Program-made: the position numbers and the translations under genes | Part shown: positions 31,819 to 40,677 of the stretch, one piece after another | Numbering within the stretch: the first letter of the stretch is position 1 | Layout: every line of letters starts with the position of its first letter | Origin: Longimicrobium sp. | GTDB taxonomy: Bacteria; Gemmatimonadota; Gemmatimonadetes; Longimicrobiales; Longimicrobiaceae | Length of the DNA stretch: 64,000 nt | NCBI RefSeq assembly: GCF_035474595.1 | Contig: NZ_DATIND010000044.1 | Coordinates: 113,502-177,501 of the forward strand | Reading direction: 5' to 3' | The notes under the pieces: generated by a model | Told to the model about the DNA's origin: nothing | The model's database searches: none | What the model saw: only the letters and a program-made list of their open reading frames with translations

Positions 31819-31845
31819 GACGCCAATGATGGATGATGCTAAAAA

Positions 31846-31878
31846 GCGAGCGCCGCCCGGTCGGTGGACCGGGCGGCG
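31846..31878 (-). terminator. Terminator of the thiolase operon
   Basis: CGCCGCCCGGTC and its complement (12-bp stem) are followed on the minus strand by CTCGCTTTTTAGC. It separates the thiolase gene from the CPBP gene downstream. Confidence 0.85.
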
Positions 31879-31891
31879 CGGATGCTTCGCG

Positions 31892-33121
31892 TCAGACGCG
31901 CTCGACGCTGAGCGCCACGGCGTCGCCGCCGCCCAGGCAGAGCGTGGCGAGGCCCGTCTCCGCGTCGCGGTCCTTCATCGCGTGCAGCAGCGTGGTCAGC
32001 ACGCGCGCGCCCGAGGCGCCGATGGGGTGGCCCAGCGCCACCGCGCCGCCGTTCACGTTCACGCGGTCCCAGTCCCACCCCAGCCCCGCGCCGTCGGCCA
32101 GCGCCTGCACGGCGAACGCCTCGTTGGCCTCGATCAGGTCGTAGTCGCCGATCTCGGTCCCCTGCTTCGCCATCAGGTTCCTCACCGCCTGGATCGGCGC
32201 GAAGAACAGCTCCTTCGGTTCCACCGCGCCGGTCGAGTAGCCGGTGACGCGGGCCAGGATCGTGAGGTTGTGGTCGCGCGCGTACTGCTCGCTCACCACC
32301 ACCACGGCCGACGCGCCGTCGTTCAGCGCGCTGGCGTTGCCGGCGGTCACGCTCAGCTGATCGGCCGTCAGCTCCTTCGGCGCGTCCTTCGCGAACGCGG
32401 GGCGCAGCTTGCCCAGGCTCTCCGCCGTGGTGTCCTCGCGCGGGTTCTCGTCCGTGTCCACCGTCACCGATCCCTTGCGGCCGGCGATCTCCACGGGGAC
32501 GATCTCCTCCCTGAACTTCCCGGCCTTGATCGCCTCGACGGCCTTGCGGTGCGAGGCCACCGCGAACTCGTCCTGCATCTGCCGGGTGATCCCCGCCTTC
32601 CTGGCCGTGTACTCGGCGTGCCCGCCCATGTGCACGTCACAGAACGCGCACCACAGGCCGTCGCGGATCAGCCCGTCCACCAGCTCCTGGTCGCCGAACT
32701 TCACCCCGTTGCGCATCCCGTAGATGTAGTACGGCGCGTTCGACATGCTCTCCTGCCCGCCGGCGACGAGGACTTGGTTGTCGCCCGCGCGCACCGACTG
32801 CGCCGCCAGCATCACCGCCTTCAGCCCGCTGCCGCACACCTTGTTGATGGTGAGCGCCGAAACGGTCACCGGCAGCCCGGCCTTGATGGCGGCCTGCCGT
32901 GCGGGGGCCTGCCCCACGCCGCCCTGCACCACGTTGCCCATGATGACCTCGGCCACGTCCTCGACCGCGATGCCGGCGCGGCTCACCGCCTCGCGGATGG
33001 CCACGGCGCCCAGGTCCGGCGCCTGCAGGGTGCTCAGGCCGCCCAGGAACTTGCCGATGGGGGTGCGGACCGCGCTCACGATCACGGGCGTCGTCCGCGG
33101 GTCACGTGCGATATCGATCAT
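31892..33121 (-). CDS. Acetyl-CoA C-acetyltransferase (thiolase)
   Basis: The 409-residue enzyme joins or splits acetyl units of acyl-CoA. The nucleophilic Cys is in NKVCGSGLK near residue 92, the active-site His in GHPIGASG near 364, and the second Cys in CLGGGDAV near 394. It fits the biosynthetic/AtoB-type size. It could work with the hbd and acyl-CoA dehydrogenase genes, though a terminator and the CPBP pair lie between. It is 60 bp downstream of the MBL-fold gene. Confidence 0.95.
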   Translation of the reverse strand: MIDIARDPRTTPVIVSAVRTPIGKFLGGLSTLQAPDLGAVAIREAVSRAGIAVEDVAEVIMGNVVQGGVGQAPARQAAIKAGLPVTVSALTINKVCGSGLKAVMLAAQSVRAGDNQVLVAGGQESMSNAPYYIYGMRNGVKFGDQELVDGLIRDGLWCAFCDVHMGGHAEYTARKAGITRQMQDEFAVASHRKAVEAIKAGKFREEIVPVEIAGRKGSVTVDTDENPREDTTAESLGKLRPAFAKDAPKELTADQLSVTAGNASALNDGASAVVVVSEQYARDHNLTILARVTGYSTGAVEPKELFFAPIQAVRNLMAKQGTEIGDYDLIEANEAFAVQALADGAGLGWDWDRVNVNGGAVALGHPIGASGARVLTTLLHAMKDRDAETGLATLCLGGGDAVALSVERV

Positions 33122-33181
33122 CTCCGCCTTCCGGTTGTGTTGGTCCCGCGCCTCAAGCTCACCTTCGGTGCCGCCCCGGTC

Positions 33182-34081
33182 TCAGGCGGCTTCCTCCACC
33201 TTCGTCCCCCTGCCGTCCGCCACCGCGTATCCCCACGGGGTGAACGGGTCGTGCGTGCTCACCAGCAGCCACCGCTCGTCGGTCGCGCGCTTCAGCAGCG
33301 CGCGCTTGCTCTCCAGCGTCACCAGCGGCTCCACGTCGTATCCCATGATCCACGGGAGCGGAAGATGGGCCATCGTGGGCACCACGTCCGCCAGAAAGCA
33401 CCCGACTTCTCCGTCGGACGAAATCAGGACGGACTGGTGGTGCGGGCAGTGTCCGGGCGTCCGGTACACCGAAACGCCCGGGATGATCTCCACATCCCCT
33501 TCCACCAGTTTCATCCGCCCGGCCTCCATCACCGGGTCGAAATTGTGCGGCAGGTAGCTGGCCGAGGTGCGCTCGTTTGCGCGGTGCGCCCACTCCCACT
33601 CGCCGCGCTGCACGTGGTAGGTGGCGTTGGGGAACGAGAGCCGCACCTGCCCGTCCGTGTCGCGGAAGGTGTTGCCGCCCGCGTGGTCGAAGTGGAGATG
33701 GGTGTCGATGACGATGGAGATGTCGTCCACCGAGAATCCCGCGGCGGCGATCGCCTCCTGCAGCCGGTCGGGATAACGGGCCTCGGAGGACGCGTTCTCG
33801 ACGCCGTAGATGTCGATGAACTTCTCGTTCTCCTTGTTCCCCAGCCCGGTCTCCACCAGCACCAGCGCGTCCGGTGTCTCGACGAGGAGGCAGCGCAGGG
33901 CGAGGGGGATGCGGTTCCGCTCGTCGGCGGGGATGCGCTTTTCCCACAGCGGCTTGGGGACCACGCCGAACATGGCGCCGCCGTCCAGCCGCTGCAGCCC
34001 CGCCTCCAGCGCGTGGATGCGCACGCGCCCGAGGGTGCGGGTGCGCACCAGCGTCTCCGTTGCCAGCGTCCGCTCCGTCAC
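33182..34081 (-). CDS. MBL-fold metallo-hydrolase
   Basis: The 299-residue protein has the metallo-beta-lactamase signature THLHFDHAGG near residue 127, a third metal ligand region in TPGHCPHHQ near 204 and a DVVPTMAHLPLPW segment near 228. The overall layout resembles quorum-quenching lactonase-like or other soluble MBL hydrolases, but the substrate is unknown. Its GTG start at 34081 overlaps the TGA of the exonuclease gene (GTGA). A second GTG directly before it is less likely. Confidence 0.88.
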   Translation of the reverse strand: MTERTLATETLVRTRTLGRVRIHALEAGLQRLDGGAMFGVVPKPLWEKRIPADERNRIPLALRCLLVETPDALVLVETGLGNKENEKFIDIYGVENASSEARYPDRLQEAIAAAGFSVDDISIVIDTHLHFDHAGGNTFRDTDGQVRLSFPNATYHVQRGEWEWAHRANERTSASYLPHNFDPVMEAGRMKLVEGDVEIIPGVSVYRTPGHCPHHQSVLISSDGEVGCFLADVVPTMAHLPLPWIMGYDVEPLVTLESKRALLKRATDERWLLVSTHDPFTPWGYAVADGRGTKVEEAA

Positions 34082-35043
34082 CACGCCGCCTCCATCGACT
34101 TCGGCGATTTCGTCCGCTTCTTCCGCTGCGCGCGCTTGCCCAGGACCACCTGCAGCGCGTCCCAGTCGCTGGCGCCGCGGTCCTCCAGGATGTCGATCAG
34201 CCGCAGCAGGATCTTCGCCGTGGCCACCGCGTCGTCCAGCGCGCGGTGGCGGTTCTCGATCTCCACCCCGAAGTAGTACGAGAGCGCGTCCAGCTTCCGC
34301 GACGGCAGCTCGGGAAGGAGCTTCCGCGCCAGCCGCACCGTGCAGAGCTGGCGGCCGGCGGGCGTGGTCCCCGTGGCCTGCTGCATCTCGTGCGACAGGA
34401 AGCGCCAGTCGAACGCCGCGTTGTGCGCGACGAAGACGCGGCCGGCGATCGTCTCGGAGACGCGCGCCGCCACCTCGTGGAAGTGCGGCGCGGCGGCCAC
34501 CATCGTGTCGCTGATCCCCGTGAGCGCCGTGATCATCCGCGGGATCGCGCGGCACGGGTTCACCAGCGACGAGTACGTTTCGGTGATCCGCCCGCCGCTC
34601 ACGCACACCGCCGCCACCTCGGTCACCCGGTGCCCGCGCTTTGGCGACCCGCCGGTCGTCTCCAGGTCGACCACGACCCACTCTTCGTCCCGCAATGTCC
34701 GCAGCGGAAAGGAGATCTGCTCCGGCTGCTCCCCGTTCCACGGCTCCGTCTTCCGCGACCACCAGGGCGGGCGGGCGGCGGGCGGCGGGGCGGGGGAGAC
34801 GGACGGGACGCGCGGCGCGGCGAGCGTCCACACGCCGTCGGCCGAGACGGCGAAGCGCGGATCGGTGCCCAGAAGCGAAAAGACCGCGGCCGCCGCGGCG
34901 CCGTTGCCATGGACGATGCCGAGCACCTTCGCCGCGACTTCCGCCGTCGGCGTGGGCGACTGCAGGAGATCGAGGGCGCGGCGCACCAGCACCCCGTCCT
35001 GCTCGAAGCGGACGTTGTCGAGCGGAAAGGCCAGGCTGCTCAC
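34078..35043 (-). CDS. DnaQ-like DEDDh 3'-5' exonuclease with N-terminal extension
   Basis: The 321-residue protein has an exonuclease domain from about residue 118: VVDLETTG (motif I), VAHNAAFDWRFL (motif II near 225) and HRALDDAVAT (motif III near 281). This is the DEDDh proofreading-type nuclease. The first 115 residues are a helical extension of unknown role, possibly HTH-like, so it is not a plain epsilon subunit. The start is a GTG overlapping the stop of the arginine-deiminase-like gene, and its own stop overlaps the MBL gene. Confidence 0.85.
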   Translation of the reverse strand: MSSLAFPLDNVRFEQDGVLVRRALDLLQSPTPTAEVAAKVLGIVHGNGAAAAAVFSLLGTDPRFAVSADGVWTLAAPRVPSVSPAPPPAARPPWWSRKTEPWNGEQPEQISFPLRTLRDEEWVVVDLETTGGSPKRGHRVTEVAAVCVSGGRITETYSSLVNPCRAIPRMITALTGISDTMVAAAPHFHEVAARVSETIAGRVFVAHNAAFDWRFLSHEMQQATGTTPAGRQLCTVRLARKLLPELPSRKLDALSYYFGVEIENRHRALDDAVATAKILLRLIDILEDRGASDWDALQVVLGKRAQRKKRTKSPKSMEAAW

Positions 35044-36293
35044 CAGATGTCGTCCCGGCAGATGGGGAGCGTCATGCAGCGGCCGCCCCCGCCGCCCCGC
35101 ACCAGCTCGGCTCCCTCGAAGGCGATCACCGCGCGGTCGCCGTCCTCGATCTCCACCTCGCCGGTCAGGAACTCGATGGCGTCCACCAGCCGGTATCCCG
35201 CGCTTTCCATCTCCCGCATCGTGGCCTCGTTGCGCGTGTAGCCCAGCACCACGCCCGGGCGCACCGCCACGAAGTTGCACCCGCTGGACCACTGCTCGCG
35301 CTCCTGCCGCGTGGGGTGACGGCCGCCGCACCAGATGGGGTCCAGCGGCAGGTCCACCTTCTTCAGCGCGGTGAACACGTCGTCGTACGCCTTCACCCCC
35401 TTCGCGTCGGGCTTGTAGTACAGCACGGGAAGCCGCGCCGGGCCGAAGAAGTAGGGGGGATAGACCACGCACTGGTCGCGGTCCACCATGGTCATGATCA
35501 TGTCCAGGTGGATCGCGGGGCTCTCGGCGGGGAGGACGACGACCAGCACGTGCTCGATCCCCGCGGTGCCGCGGAGGCCGTCCACCAGCCCCTCGATGGC
35601 CGCGGGGCTCGAGCGCTCCGACAAGCCCACCATCGCCAGGTCGGGGCGCAGGATCAGCACGTCGCCGCCCTCGATGGTGTAGTCGCTGCGGTGCTCCTCG
35701 GTGCCGTCGTAGATGAAGCCGCCGTTCTTCAGCTGCGGGTGATACAGGAAGAGCGCCTTCATCAGCAGTTCCTCGGTCCACCGCACCGCGTACCGCATGG
35801 CGCCGATGATCACCGCGTCGTTCACCACCATCGCGGCGTCGCGGGTGAAGAACAGGTTGGGAAGCGGCGGCAGCTCCCAGCTCACCTTGTGCAGCATCTT
35901 CGAGATGGGGCCCATCGGCGCCTCGACCCCCTCCACGAAGCGGCGGATGAGCTCCGGCCCCGGCATCTCCGCCAGCTCGCCCACCAGCGGCTCCGAAGAG
36001 GCCACCTCCATCACGCGATTGACGAGAAAGCGGCGGACCTCCGGCTCGTCCACGATGTCGGCCAGCAGCTCGCGCACGTCCAGCACCTCGCAGAAGCGCG
36101 AGAGGATGGCGCGGAAGCGCTGGTGCTCGCGGCGCGCCAGCTCCAGGTCGATGATGTCGTCGTAGAGGAACTGCTCGCGGTTCGACGGCGTGACGGCCAG
36201 CAGCTCGGCCCCCGGCGTGTGGCAGAGGACCGTCCGGAGCGCCCCGATCTCGGAGGTGACGCGAACGTGGGGGGTGGTCGATGGGCTCGGCAT
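35040..36293 (-). CDS. Arginine deiminase-family protein
   Basis: The 417-residue protein matches the arginine deiminase fold: LRTVLCHTPGAEL near residue 20, NLFFTRDAA near 145, a GGDVLIL segment near 212, HLDMIMTMVD near 262, and the catalytic Cys in GGRCMTLPI near residue 404. Arginine deiminase makes citrulline and ammonia. The other arginine-deiminase-pathway genes (ornithine transcarbamylase, carbamate kinase, antiporter) are absent nearby, and it heads a transcript with an exonuclease and an MBL hydrolase, so a non-fermentative role is likely. Confidence 0.88.
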   Translation of the reverse strand: MPSPSTTPHVRVTSEIGALRTVLCHTPGAELLAVTPSNREQFLYDDIIDLELARREHQRFRAILSRFCEVLDVRELLADIVDEPEVRRFLVNRVMEVASSEPLVGELAEMPGPELIRRFVEGVEAPMGPISKMLHKVSWELPPLPNLFFTRDAAMVVNDAVIIGAMRYAVRWTEELLMKALFLYHPQLKNGGFIYDGTEEHRSDYTIEGGDVLILRPDLAMVGLSERSSPAAIEGLVDGLRGTAGIEHVLVVVLPAESPAIHLDMIMTMVDRDQCVVYPPYFFGPARLPVLYYKPDAKGVKAYDDVFTALKKVDLPLDPIWCGGRHPTRQEREQWSSGCNFVAVRPGVVLGYTRNEATMREMESAGYRLVDAIEFLTGEVEIEDGDRAVIAFEGAELVRGGGGGRCMTLPICRDDIW

Positions 36294-36491
36294 AGGGCGA
36301 AAAACTTAGCCGCGCGCCGGAGGGGCGGCAACACGGAAGCCGCCGCGTGGGACGAATGGAGGACGGGGAGTGCGGATCTGCGGAAGGCGGGGACCCGTGA
36401 TTCGCGCGATCTACATCATAGGAGGCGGGGTGCGGAAAACGTAGACTTCGATCGGACCGGTAGCGGCGCCATCTTCACACCGGAGGAACCC

Positions 36492-36776
36492 ATGGAAGAC
36501 GTCCTCTACGTGATCCTCATCGTGATCATCGTCCTGGTCGTGATTGTGGTCGTGCTGGCGCTCGTATCGTACGCCCTGGGAGTCTGGTATTCGTTCACTA
36601 TCCCCAAGAGCGATCCGGTTCCTCCCGGCGGGACCACGCCCCCCGCGGACAAGCCGTGCAGCCAGTGCGACCGCGACAAGGCCTGGTACGCCGCGCAGCC
36701 GGGCTGGAAGCAGGTCGCGGTCGCCGTCTGGTGGGCCGCGGACCGCTCCGCCTGCGCGGCGAAGGGGTGCAGCTAA
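36492..36776 (+). CDS. Small single-helix membrane protein with Cys-containing tail
   Basis: The 94-residue protein has one long hydrophobic helix of Val, Ile and Leu (about residues 6-32), a proline-rich linker (PVPPGGTTPP) and a tail with CSQCD near residue 56 and two more Cys, at AACAAKGC near the end. I do not recognise it. A GGAGG ribosome site 5 bp before the ATG supports the start. Confidence 0.6.
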   Translation: MEDVLYVILIVIIVLVVIVVVLALVSYALGVWYSFTIPKSDPVPPGGTTPPADKPCSQCDRDKAWYAAQPGWKQVAVAVWWAADRSACAAKGCS

Positions 36777-36783
36777 GTAAGCA

Positions 36784-36890
36784 GTCCTGAGTCCCAGGTC
36801 CTAAGCGACGTCGTCCACATCTCCCGTGGGGTCAAGGACTCAGGACTTAAGACTGAGGACTTAGGACTCAGGACTCAGGACTTTTAACTC
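36784..36890. repeat. Inverted arms of GGACTTA/GGACTCA units
   Basis: AGTCCTGAGTCCCAGGTCCT (from 36783) faces repeated GGACTTAGGACTCAGGACTC near 36857-36886, forming an imperfect hairpin of about 100 bp between the small membrane gene and rex. The same unit flanks the array at 61401. Confidence 0.8.
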
Positions 36891-36924
36891 GACAGAACTT
36901 TTGCGCACCGGCTTGGAAGGCGGT

Positions 36925-37554
36925 CTATCCGTCCTTCCCGTTGGACAGCGCGAAGGAGAGGCCTTCCAGCTCCAGCGTGGGATCCACGCTGCGCAGCGTG
37001 ACGCCGCGGGGAACGCGCAGCCGCACGGGGGCGAAGTTCAGCACCGCCTTCACGCCGGCGGCCACCACGCGGTCCACCACGCCCTGCGCCGCCTCGGCGG
37101 GAACGGCCACGATGGCGATCTCCACGCGGCGCTCGCGGAGCGTGGCGTCCAGCGCCTCGTCGGGCTGCACGGTCAGGCCGCCCCAGCTCTGGCCGATCTT
37201 GGCGGGGTCGTTGTCGAACACGGCGCTGATGTGGAAGCCGCGCCCCTCGAAGTCGCGGAAGCTGCTGAGCGCGCTGCCCAGGCGCCCGGCGCCGATCACG
37301 GCCACGTTCCACGGCCGCGTGAGCCCCAGGATCTGCCGGATCTCGAGCAGCAGCTCGGGCACCGAGTACCCCATCCCGCGCTTGCCGAACGACCCGAACA
37401 GCGACAGGTCCTTGCGCACCTGCGCCGACGTGGTGCCGCCGCGGCGCGCCAGCTCGCCGCTGGAGATGGTGTCGGCCCCCGCGGCCTCGGCCTCCTGCAG
37501 AAAGCGAAGGTAGAGCGAAAGCCGGCGCACCGCCGACTCGGAGATCTTCTTCAT
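36925..37554 (-). CDS. rex: Redox-sensing transcriptional repressor Rex
   Basis: The 209-residue protein has the Rex N-terminal winged HTH (ESAVRRLSLYLRFL near residue 6, GTTSAQVRKDLS near 43) and a Rossmann domain that binds NADH/NAD+ (VIGAGRLGSAL near 88). Rex represses respiratory and fermentative genes until NADH rises. The ATG at 37554 is chosen over an upstream ATG at 37608 because MKKISE gives the standard N-terminus. A perfect Rex operator lies about 60 bp upstream, indicating self-control. Confidence 0.97.
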   Translation of the reverse strand: MKKISESAVRRLSLYLRFLQEAEAAGADTISSGELARRGGTTSAQVRKDLSLFGSFGKRGMGYSVPELLLEIRQILGLTRPWNVAVIGAGRLGSALSSFRDFEGRGFHISAVFDNDPAKIGQSWGGLTVQPDEALDATLRERRVEIAIVAVPAEAAQGVVDRVVAAGVKAVLNFAPVRLRVPRGVTLRSVDPTLELEGLSFALSNGKDG

Positions 37555-37614
37555 GCCCCGAATTGCACTGCGACGCGCGGGCCGCCGCGCAAACACCGCC
37601 GCCCGCACAAAAGC

Positions 37615-37632
37615 TTGTGAAACTATTCACAA
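37615..37632. promoter_or_regulatory. Rex operator upstream of rex
   Basis: TTGTGAAACTATTCACAA matches the Rex consensus TTGTGAAnnnnTTCACAA exactly. Its position just upstream of rex fits autoregulation by the NADH/NAD+ ratio. Confidence 0.92.
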
Positions 37633-37729
37633 GATATGCGCGCACCCGGGGCTCGTCAACGTGCGCGTCACGCATGCGGGTGATCCGGTGCGGGGTCCGT
37701 CGGTGGAGTTCTACCCACCCTCCTCTGCC

Positions 37730-37922
37730 CGGCGAATGAATTCGCGGCAACAACAGCACAAAGTCCGCCTTCGCGGACTGCTCCCATGTACTCGTGCGGG
37801 CCAGCCGGCACCGCTGTGTGGATGGTTCGGCCGCATGGGAGCCATCCCCGCACCGGGATGCCGGGGGTGAGAGTCCGCGAAGGCGGACTTTGTGCCCTTG
37901 TTGCCGCGAATTTATTCGCCGG
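37730..37922. repeat. Face-to-face pair of two-hairpin elements, pair C
   Basis: A plus-orientation element (37730-37780; hairpin 1 GCGAATGAATTCGC, hairpin 2 AGTCCGCCTTCGCGGACT) faces a minus-orientation one (37871-37922; hairpin 1 GCGAATTTATTCGC). The roughly 90 bp between them also contain matching arms (GCTCCCATG / CATGGGAGC). The 320-bp gap has no gene. Confidence 0.9.
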
Positions 37923-37953
37923 GCAAGACCGGGGCGGAGCGCGCCGCCTTCCG

Positions 37954-38721
37954 TCACCCCGCGGCCGCCTGTCCGGCGAGCTCCTTCTTCGCGATGTCGA
38001 TCCAGGGCTTCTGGGCCTTGCGGTAGTGGCCGGGCGAGAGCCGGGCGTGGCGCACGATCTCGTCGAACAGCGCGTGCGCCTCGGCGGTGCGGCCCAGCTG
38101 CTTCAGGACCAGCGCGTACCGGCAGCGCGCCTCCTCGCCGATCACGGGGCGGGCGAGCAGCGCCCGGTACTCGCGCGCGGCGCCGTCCAGGTCGCCGGCG
38201 TCGTCGTAGATGCGGGCGCTCAGCAGGAGGTGGTCGTTGCTCAGCATCGACGCGTTGGCGCGCAGCTGCTCGAAGGTGGCGCGCGCCTCGTCCAGCCGGC
38301 CGACGGCGTGGTAGGCCGCCGCCAATTCGAAGAGCAGCGGCACGTCGTCCTCGTACATCCCCACTAGCGACTGGCGGTAGAGGGCGATGGCGTCGTCGGC
38401 GCGGCCCGCGCGCAGGTAGCCGCGCGCCAGCTCCATGCGGTTGTTGTGGCTGTTGCTGACCGCCACCTGGTCTTCCAGCCGCTGGATCTCGGCGGCGGGG
38501 TTCAGCCGCTCCTTCACCCTCCGCGCGGTGGTGCCGATGGTGTTCCGCGCCCGCATCTCCGGCAGGTACTCCACGAACAGGTACACCAGGCTGCCGACGA
38601 AGGGGAAGAAGATGATGATGATCAGCCACCCCGGGTTGCCGCGGCGGATGCAGTGCACGGCGAAGAACACCTGCACCGCGATGACCAGCAGCGATACGCC
38701 GTAGAACGGGTAGAAGAACAT
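37954..38721 (-). CDS. Membrane-anchored TPR protein
   Basis: The 255-residue protein starts with two membrane helices (about residues 5-22 and 30-52, FYGVSLLVIAVQVFF and WLIIIIFFPFVGSL), then has three to four TPR units from about residue 85: NNRMELARGYLRAGRADDAI, then LLFELAAAYHAVGRLDEARA and SARIYDDAGDLDGAAREY. TPR domains bind proteins; the partner is unknown. The membrane part resembles PLDc_N-type short anchors. Confidence 0.75.
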   Translation of the reverse strand: MFFYPFYGVSLLVIAVQVFFAVHCIRRGNPGWLIIIIFFPFVGSLVYLFVEYLPEMRARNTIGTTARRVKERLNPAAEIQRLEDQVAVSNSHNNRMELARGYLRAGRADDAIALYRQSLVGMYEDDVPLLFELAAAYHAVGRLDEARATFEQLRANASMLSNDHLLLSARIYDDAGDLDGAAREYRALLARPVIGEEARCRYALVLKQLGRTAEAHALFDEIVRHARLSPGHYRKAQKPWIDIAKKELAGQAAAG

Positions 38722-38784
38722 GGATCGAGAGTGTCGCGGGTGGGGCGCTGGCGGGGCGGAGGATCGGATAAAATCAAGGCAAAC

Positions 38785-38815
38785 GCCCCGCGCCGCAACA
38801 CTCCCGGCGCGGGGC
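38785..38815 (-). terminator. Terminator of the SDR gene
   Basis: GCCCCGCGCCG and its complement enclose a short loop, with a T-rich stretch (GTTTGCCTTGATTTTA) on the minus-strand side. It ends the SDR-family gene transcript. Confidence 0.8.
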
Positions 38816-38906
38816 CATTCTTCTATCGCCCTTCACGGTGTCTCGACGATCCTTTCCCCCGGAGGATGCCGGACTCGCGCGAACCGGACGGGCCGGCGCT
38901 CCAGCC

Positions 38907-39539
38907 TCAGTACCGAATCGCGGGGGTCTGGCCGATCTGCTCGTTGCGCTCCAGCACGTGCAGCATGAAGTCGGCGACGTCGGCGCGGGAGATCCTGGGG
39001 AGGAGCTTCTTCTTCGCCGCCGCCTCGGCGCCCGTCCTGTACTTCGCGGTCAGGCGGCCGTTGTTCAGACTCCCCGGGCGCACGATGGTCCAGTCCAGGC
39101 TGGCCTCGCGGATCAGCTCCTCCGCCTTCTCCTTGTCGGCGAAGATGTTCTTCAGCAGCGACGGGAGGAGGATCCAGTTGTAGAGCGGCCCCAGCTGCCC
39201 CTTGCTGTCGCCCACGCCGAGCGACGAGACGAAGATCAGGCGCCGCACCTTCTGCTTCTTCATCGACGCCAGGATGTTGCGCACGCCGTCCGACAGCACC
39301 GTGTTGGGCTTGCGGTCGTTCACCCCCAGCGCGCTCAGCACCGCGTCCTGCCCGCGGATGGCCTCGGCGACGGCCTTCCTGTCGGTGACGTCACCCTGCA
39401 CCACCTCCAGGCGGTGGTGGATCACCTTCAGCTTGTCGGGGTTGCGCACAAACGCGCGGACCGTGTGCGCGTGCCCCAGCGCCTGCTTCACCAGCTCGCG
39501 CCCCGTGCCGCCCGAAGCCCCGAAGACCACCAGGTTCAT
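38907..39539 (-). CDS. NAD(P)-binding SDR/NmrA-like protein
   Basis: The 210-residue protein has an N-terminal Rossmann motif GASGGTGRELV (residues 7-17), a DVTD turn near 50 and the atypical-SDR segment WTIVRPGSLNN near 150. Proteins of this group (NmrA/YwnB-like) either act as reductases or sense redox cofactors. No catalytic YxxxK is evident, so a sensor or atypical role is possible. It has its own terminator. Confidence 0.85.
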   Translation of the reverse strand: MNLVVFGASGGTGRELVKQALGHAHTVRAFVRNPDKLKVIHHRLEVVQGDVTDRKAVAEAIRGQDAVLSALGVNDRKPNTVLSDGVRNILASMKKQKVRRLIFVSSLGVGDSKGQLGPLYNWILLPSLLKNIFADKEKAEELIREASLDWTIVRPGSLNNGRLTAKYRTGAEAAAKKKLLPRISRADVADFMLHVLERNEQIGQTPAIRY

Positions 39540-39709
39540 CCGCCCCTCCTCCGCCGTCGGCCGTTGGTCGTTTCGCGCGCGTGCCTCCGCGAACCGTGTG
39601 CCGCGATCTCACATCGACCGGCGAAGAGGATACGGATTCGACAGCGGGGGCGGGGATTCGGTATGATGTGTGTCCAGCAGCCTGTTCATCTTCCCGACGC
39701 GAGCGCCGC

Positions 39710-40594
39710 ATGCCCGAGCTGCCGGACGTCACCGTCTACATCGAAGCGCTGGAGAAGCGGATCGTGGGCGATACGCTCCTCGGCATCCGCCTGGCCAATC
39801 CGTTCGTGCTGCGCACCGTGCAGCCGCGGCCGGCGGAGATGGCGGGGCGGCGCGTCGTCGCCCTGCGGCGCGTGGGGAAGCGAATCGCGATGGAGCTGGA
39901 GGAGGAGCGCTTCATCGTGGTCCACCTGATGGTGGCGGGGCGGTTCCGCTGGCTGGCGGCGGGCGCGAAGGTGCCGGGGAAGATCGGCCTGGCGGCGTTC
40001 GACTTCACCCGCGGCACGCTGGTGCTGACCGAGGCGGGAACGAAGCGCCGCGCCTCCATCCACCTGCTGGCGGGTGCGGACGCGCTGGCGGCGCTGGACC
40101 CCGGCGGGATGGACGTGATGGCGGCCACGGAAGCCGGGTTCGCGGCCGCGCTGCGCGGCGGGCGCCACACGCTGAAGCGCAGGCTCACCGACCCACACGT
40201 CTTCAGCGGCATCGGCAACGCGTACTCCGACGAGATCCTGCACCGCGCCAAGCTGTCGCCCGTGCAGCTCACCACCAACCTGTCGGACGGCGAGGTCGCG
40301 CGCCTCTTCGCCGCCGTCCGCGACACGCTGGCCGAGTGGACCGAGCGCCTGCGCCGCGAGGCGGGAGACGGGTTTCCCGAGAAGGTGCGGGCGTTCCACC
40401 CGGAGATGGCGGTGCACGGGAAGTACGGCCAGCCGTGCCCCGTCTGCGGCGCGCCGGTGCAGCGAATCGTCTACGCCGAGAACGAGACCCACTACTGCGC
40501 CCGCTGCCAGACGGGCGGCCGCCTCCTCGCCGACCGCTCCCTCTCGCGCCTGCTCAAGGGCGATTGGCCGAAGTCCATCGACGAGCTGGGGTGA
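39710..40594 (+). CDS. Fpg/Nei-family DNA glycosylase
   Basis: The 294-residue repair enzyme removes oxidised bases and cuts the abasic strand. It begins MPELPDV, leaving the catalytic Pro and Glu after Met removal, has the conserved Lys in RRVGKRI near residue 57, and NAYSDEILHRAKLSP near 170. The C-terminal zinc finger is CPVCG near 246 with CARCQ near 266. Fpg versus Nei specificity is not settled by these motifs. The ATG at 39710 is fixed by the N-terminal catalytic residues. Confidence 0.93.
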   Translation: MPELPDVTVYIEALEKRIVGDTLLGIRLANPFVLRTVQPRPAEMAGRRVVALRRVGKRIAMELEEERFIVVHLMVAGRFRWLAAGAKVPGKIGLAAFDFTRGTLVLTEAGTKRRASIHLLAGADALAALDPGGMDVMAATEAGFAAALRGGRHTLKRRLTDPHVFSGIGNAYSDEILHRAKLSPVQLTTNLSDGEVARLFAAVRDTLAEWTERLRREAGDGFPEKVRAFHPEMAVHGKYGQPCPVCGAPVQRIVYAENETHYCARCQTGGRLLADRSLSRLLKGDWPKSIDELG

Positions 40595-40603
40595 AACGGC
40601 GGC

Positions 40604-40633
40604 GGCGGAAGTTCCACCCGTGGAACTTCCGCC
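40604..40633 (+). terminator. Hairpin after the Fpg gene with GGAAnTTCC repeats
   Basis: GGCGGAAGTTCCAC and its exact complement (14-bp stem) lie just after the glycosylase stop. Two further related half-sites (GCTGGAACTTCCAT, GCTGGAAGCTCCAT) follow to 40662. They lie between convergent genes. Confidence 0.7.
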
Positions 40634-40677
40634 GCTGGAACTTCCATCGCTGGAAGCTCCATCATCTCCCTACCGCT

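Noticed and set aside
35040..36293. Complete arginine deiminase pathway
   Set aside because: No ornithine carbamoyltransferase, carbamate kinase or arginine/ornithine antiporter gene is present in the window.
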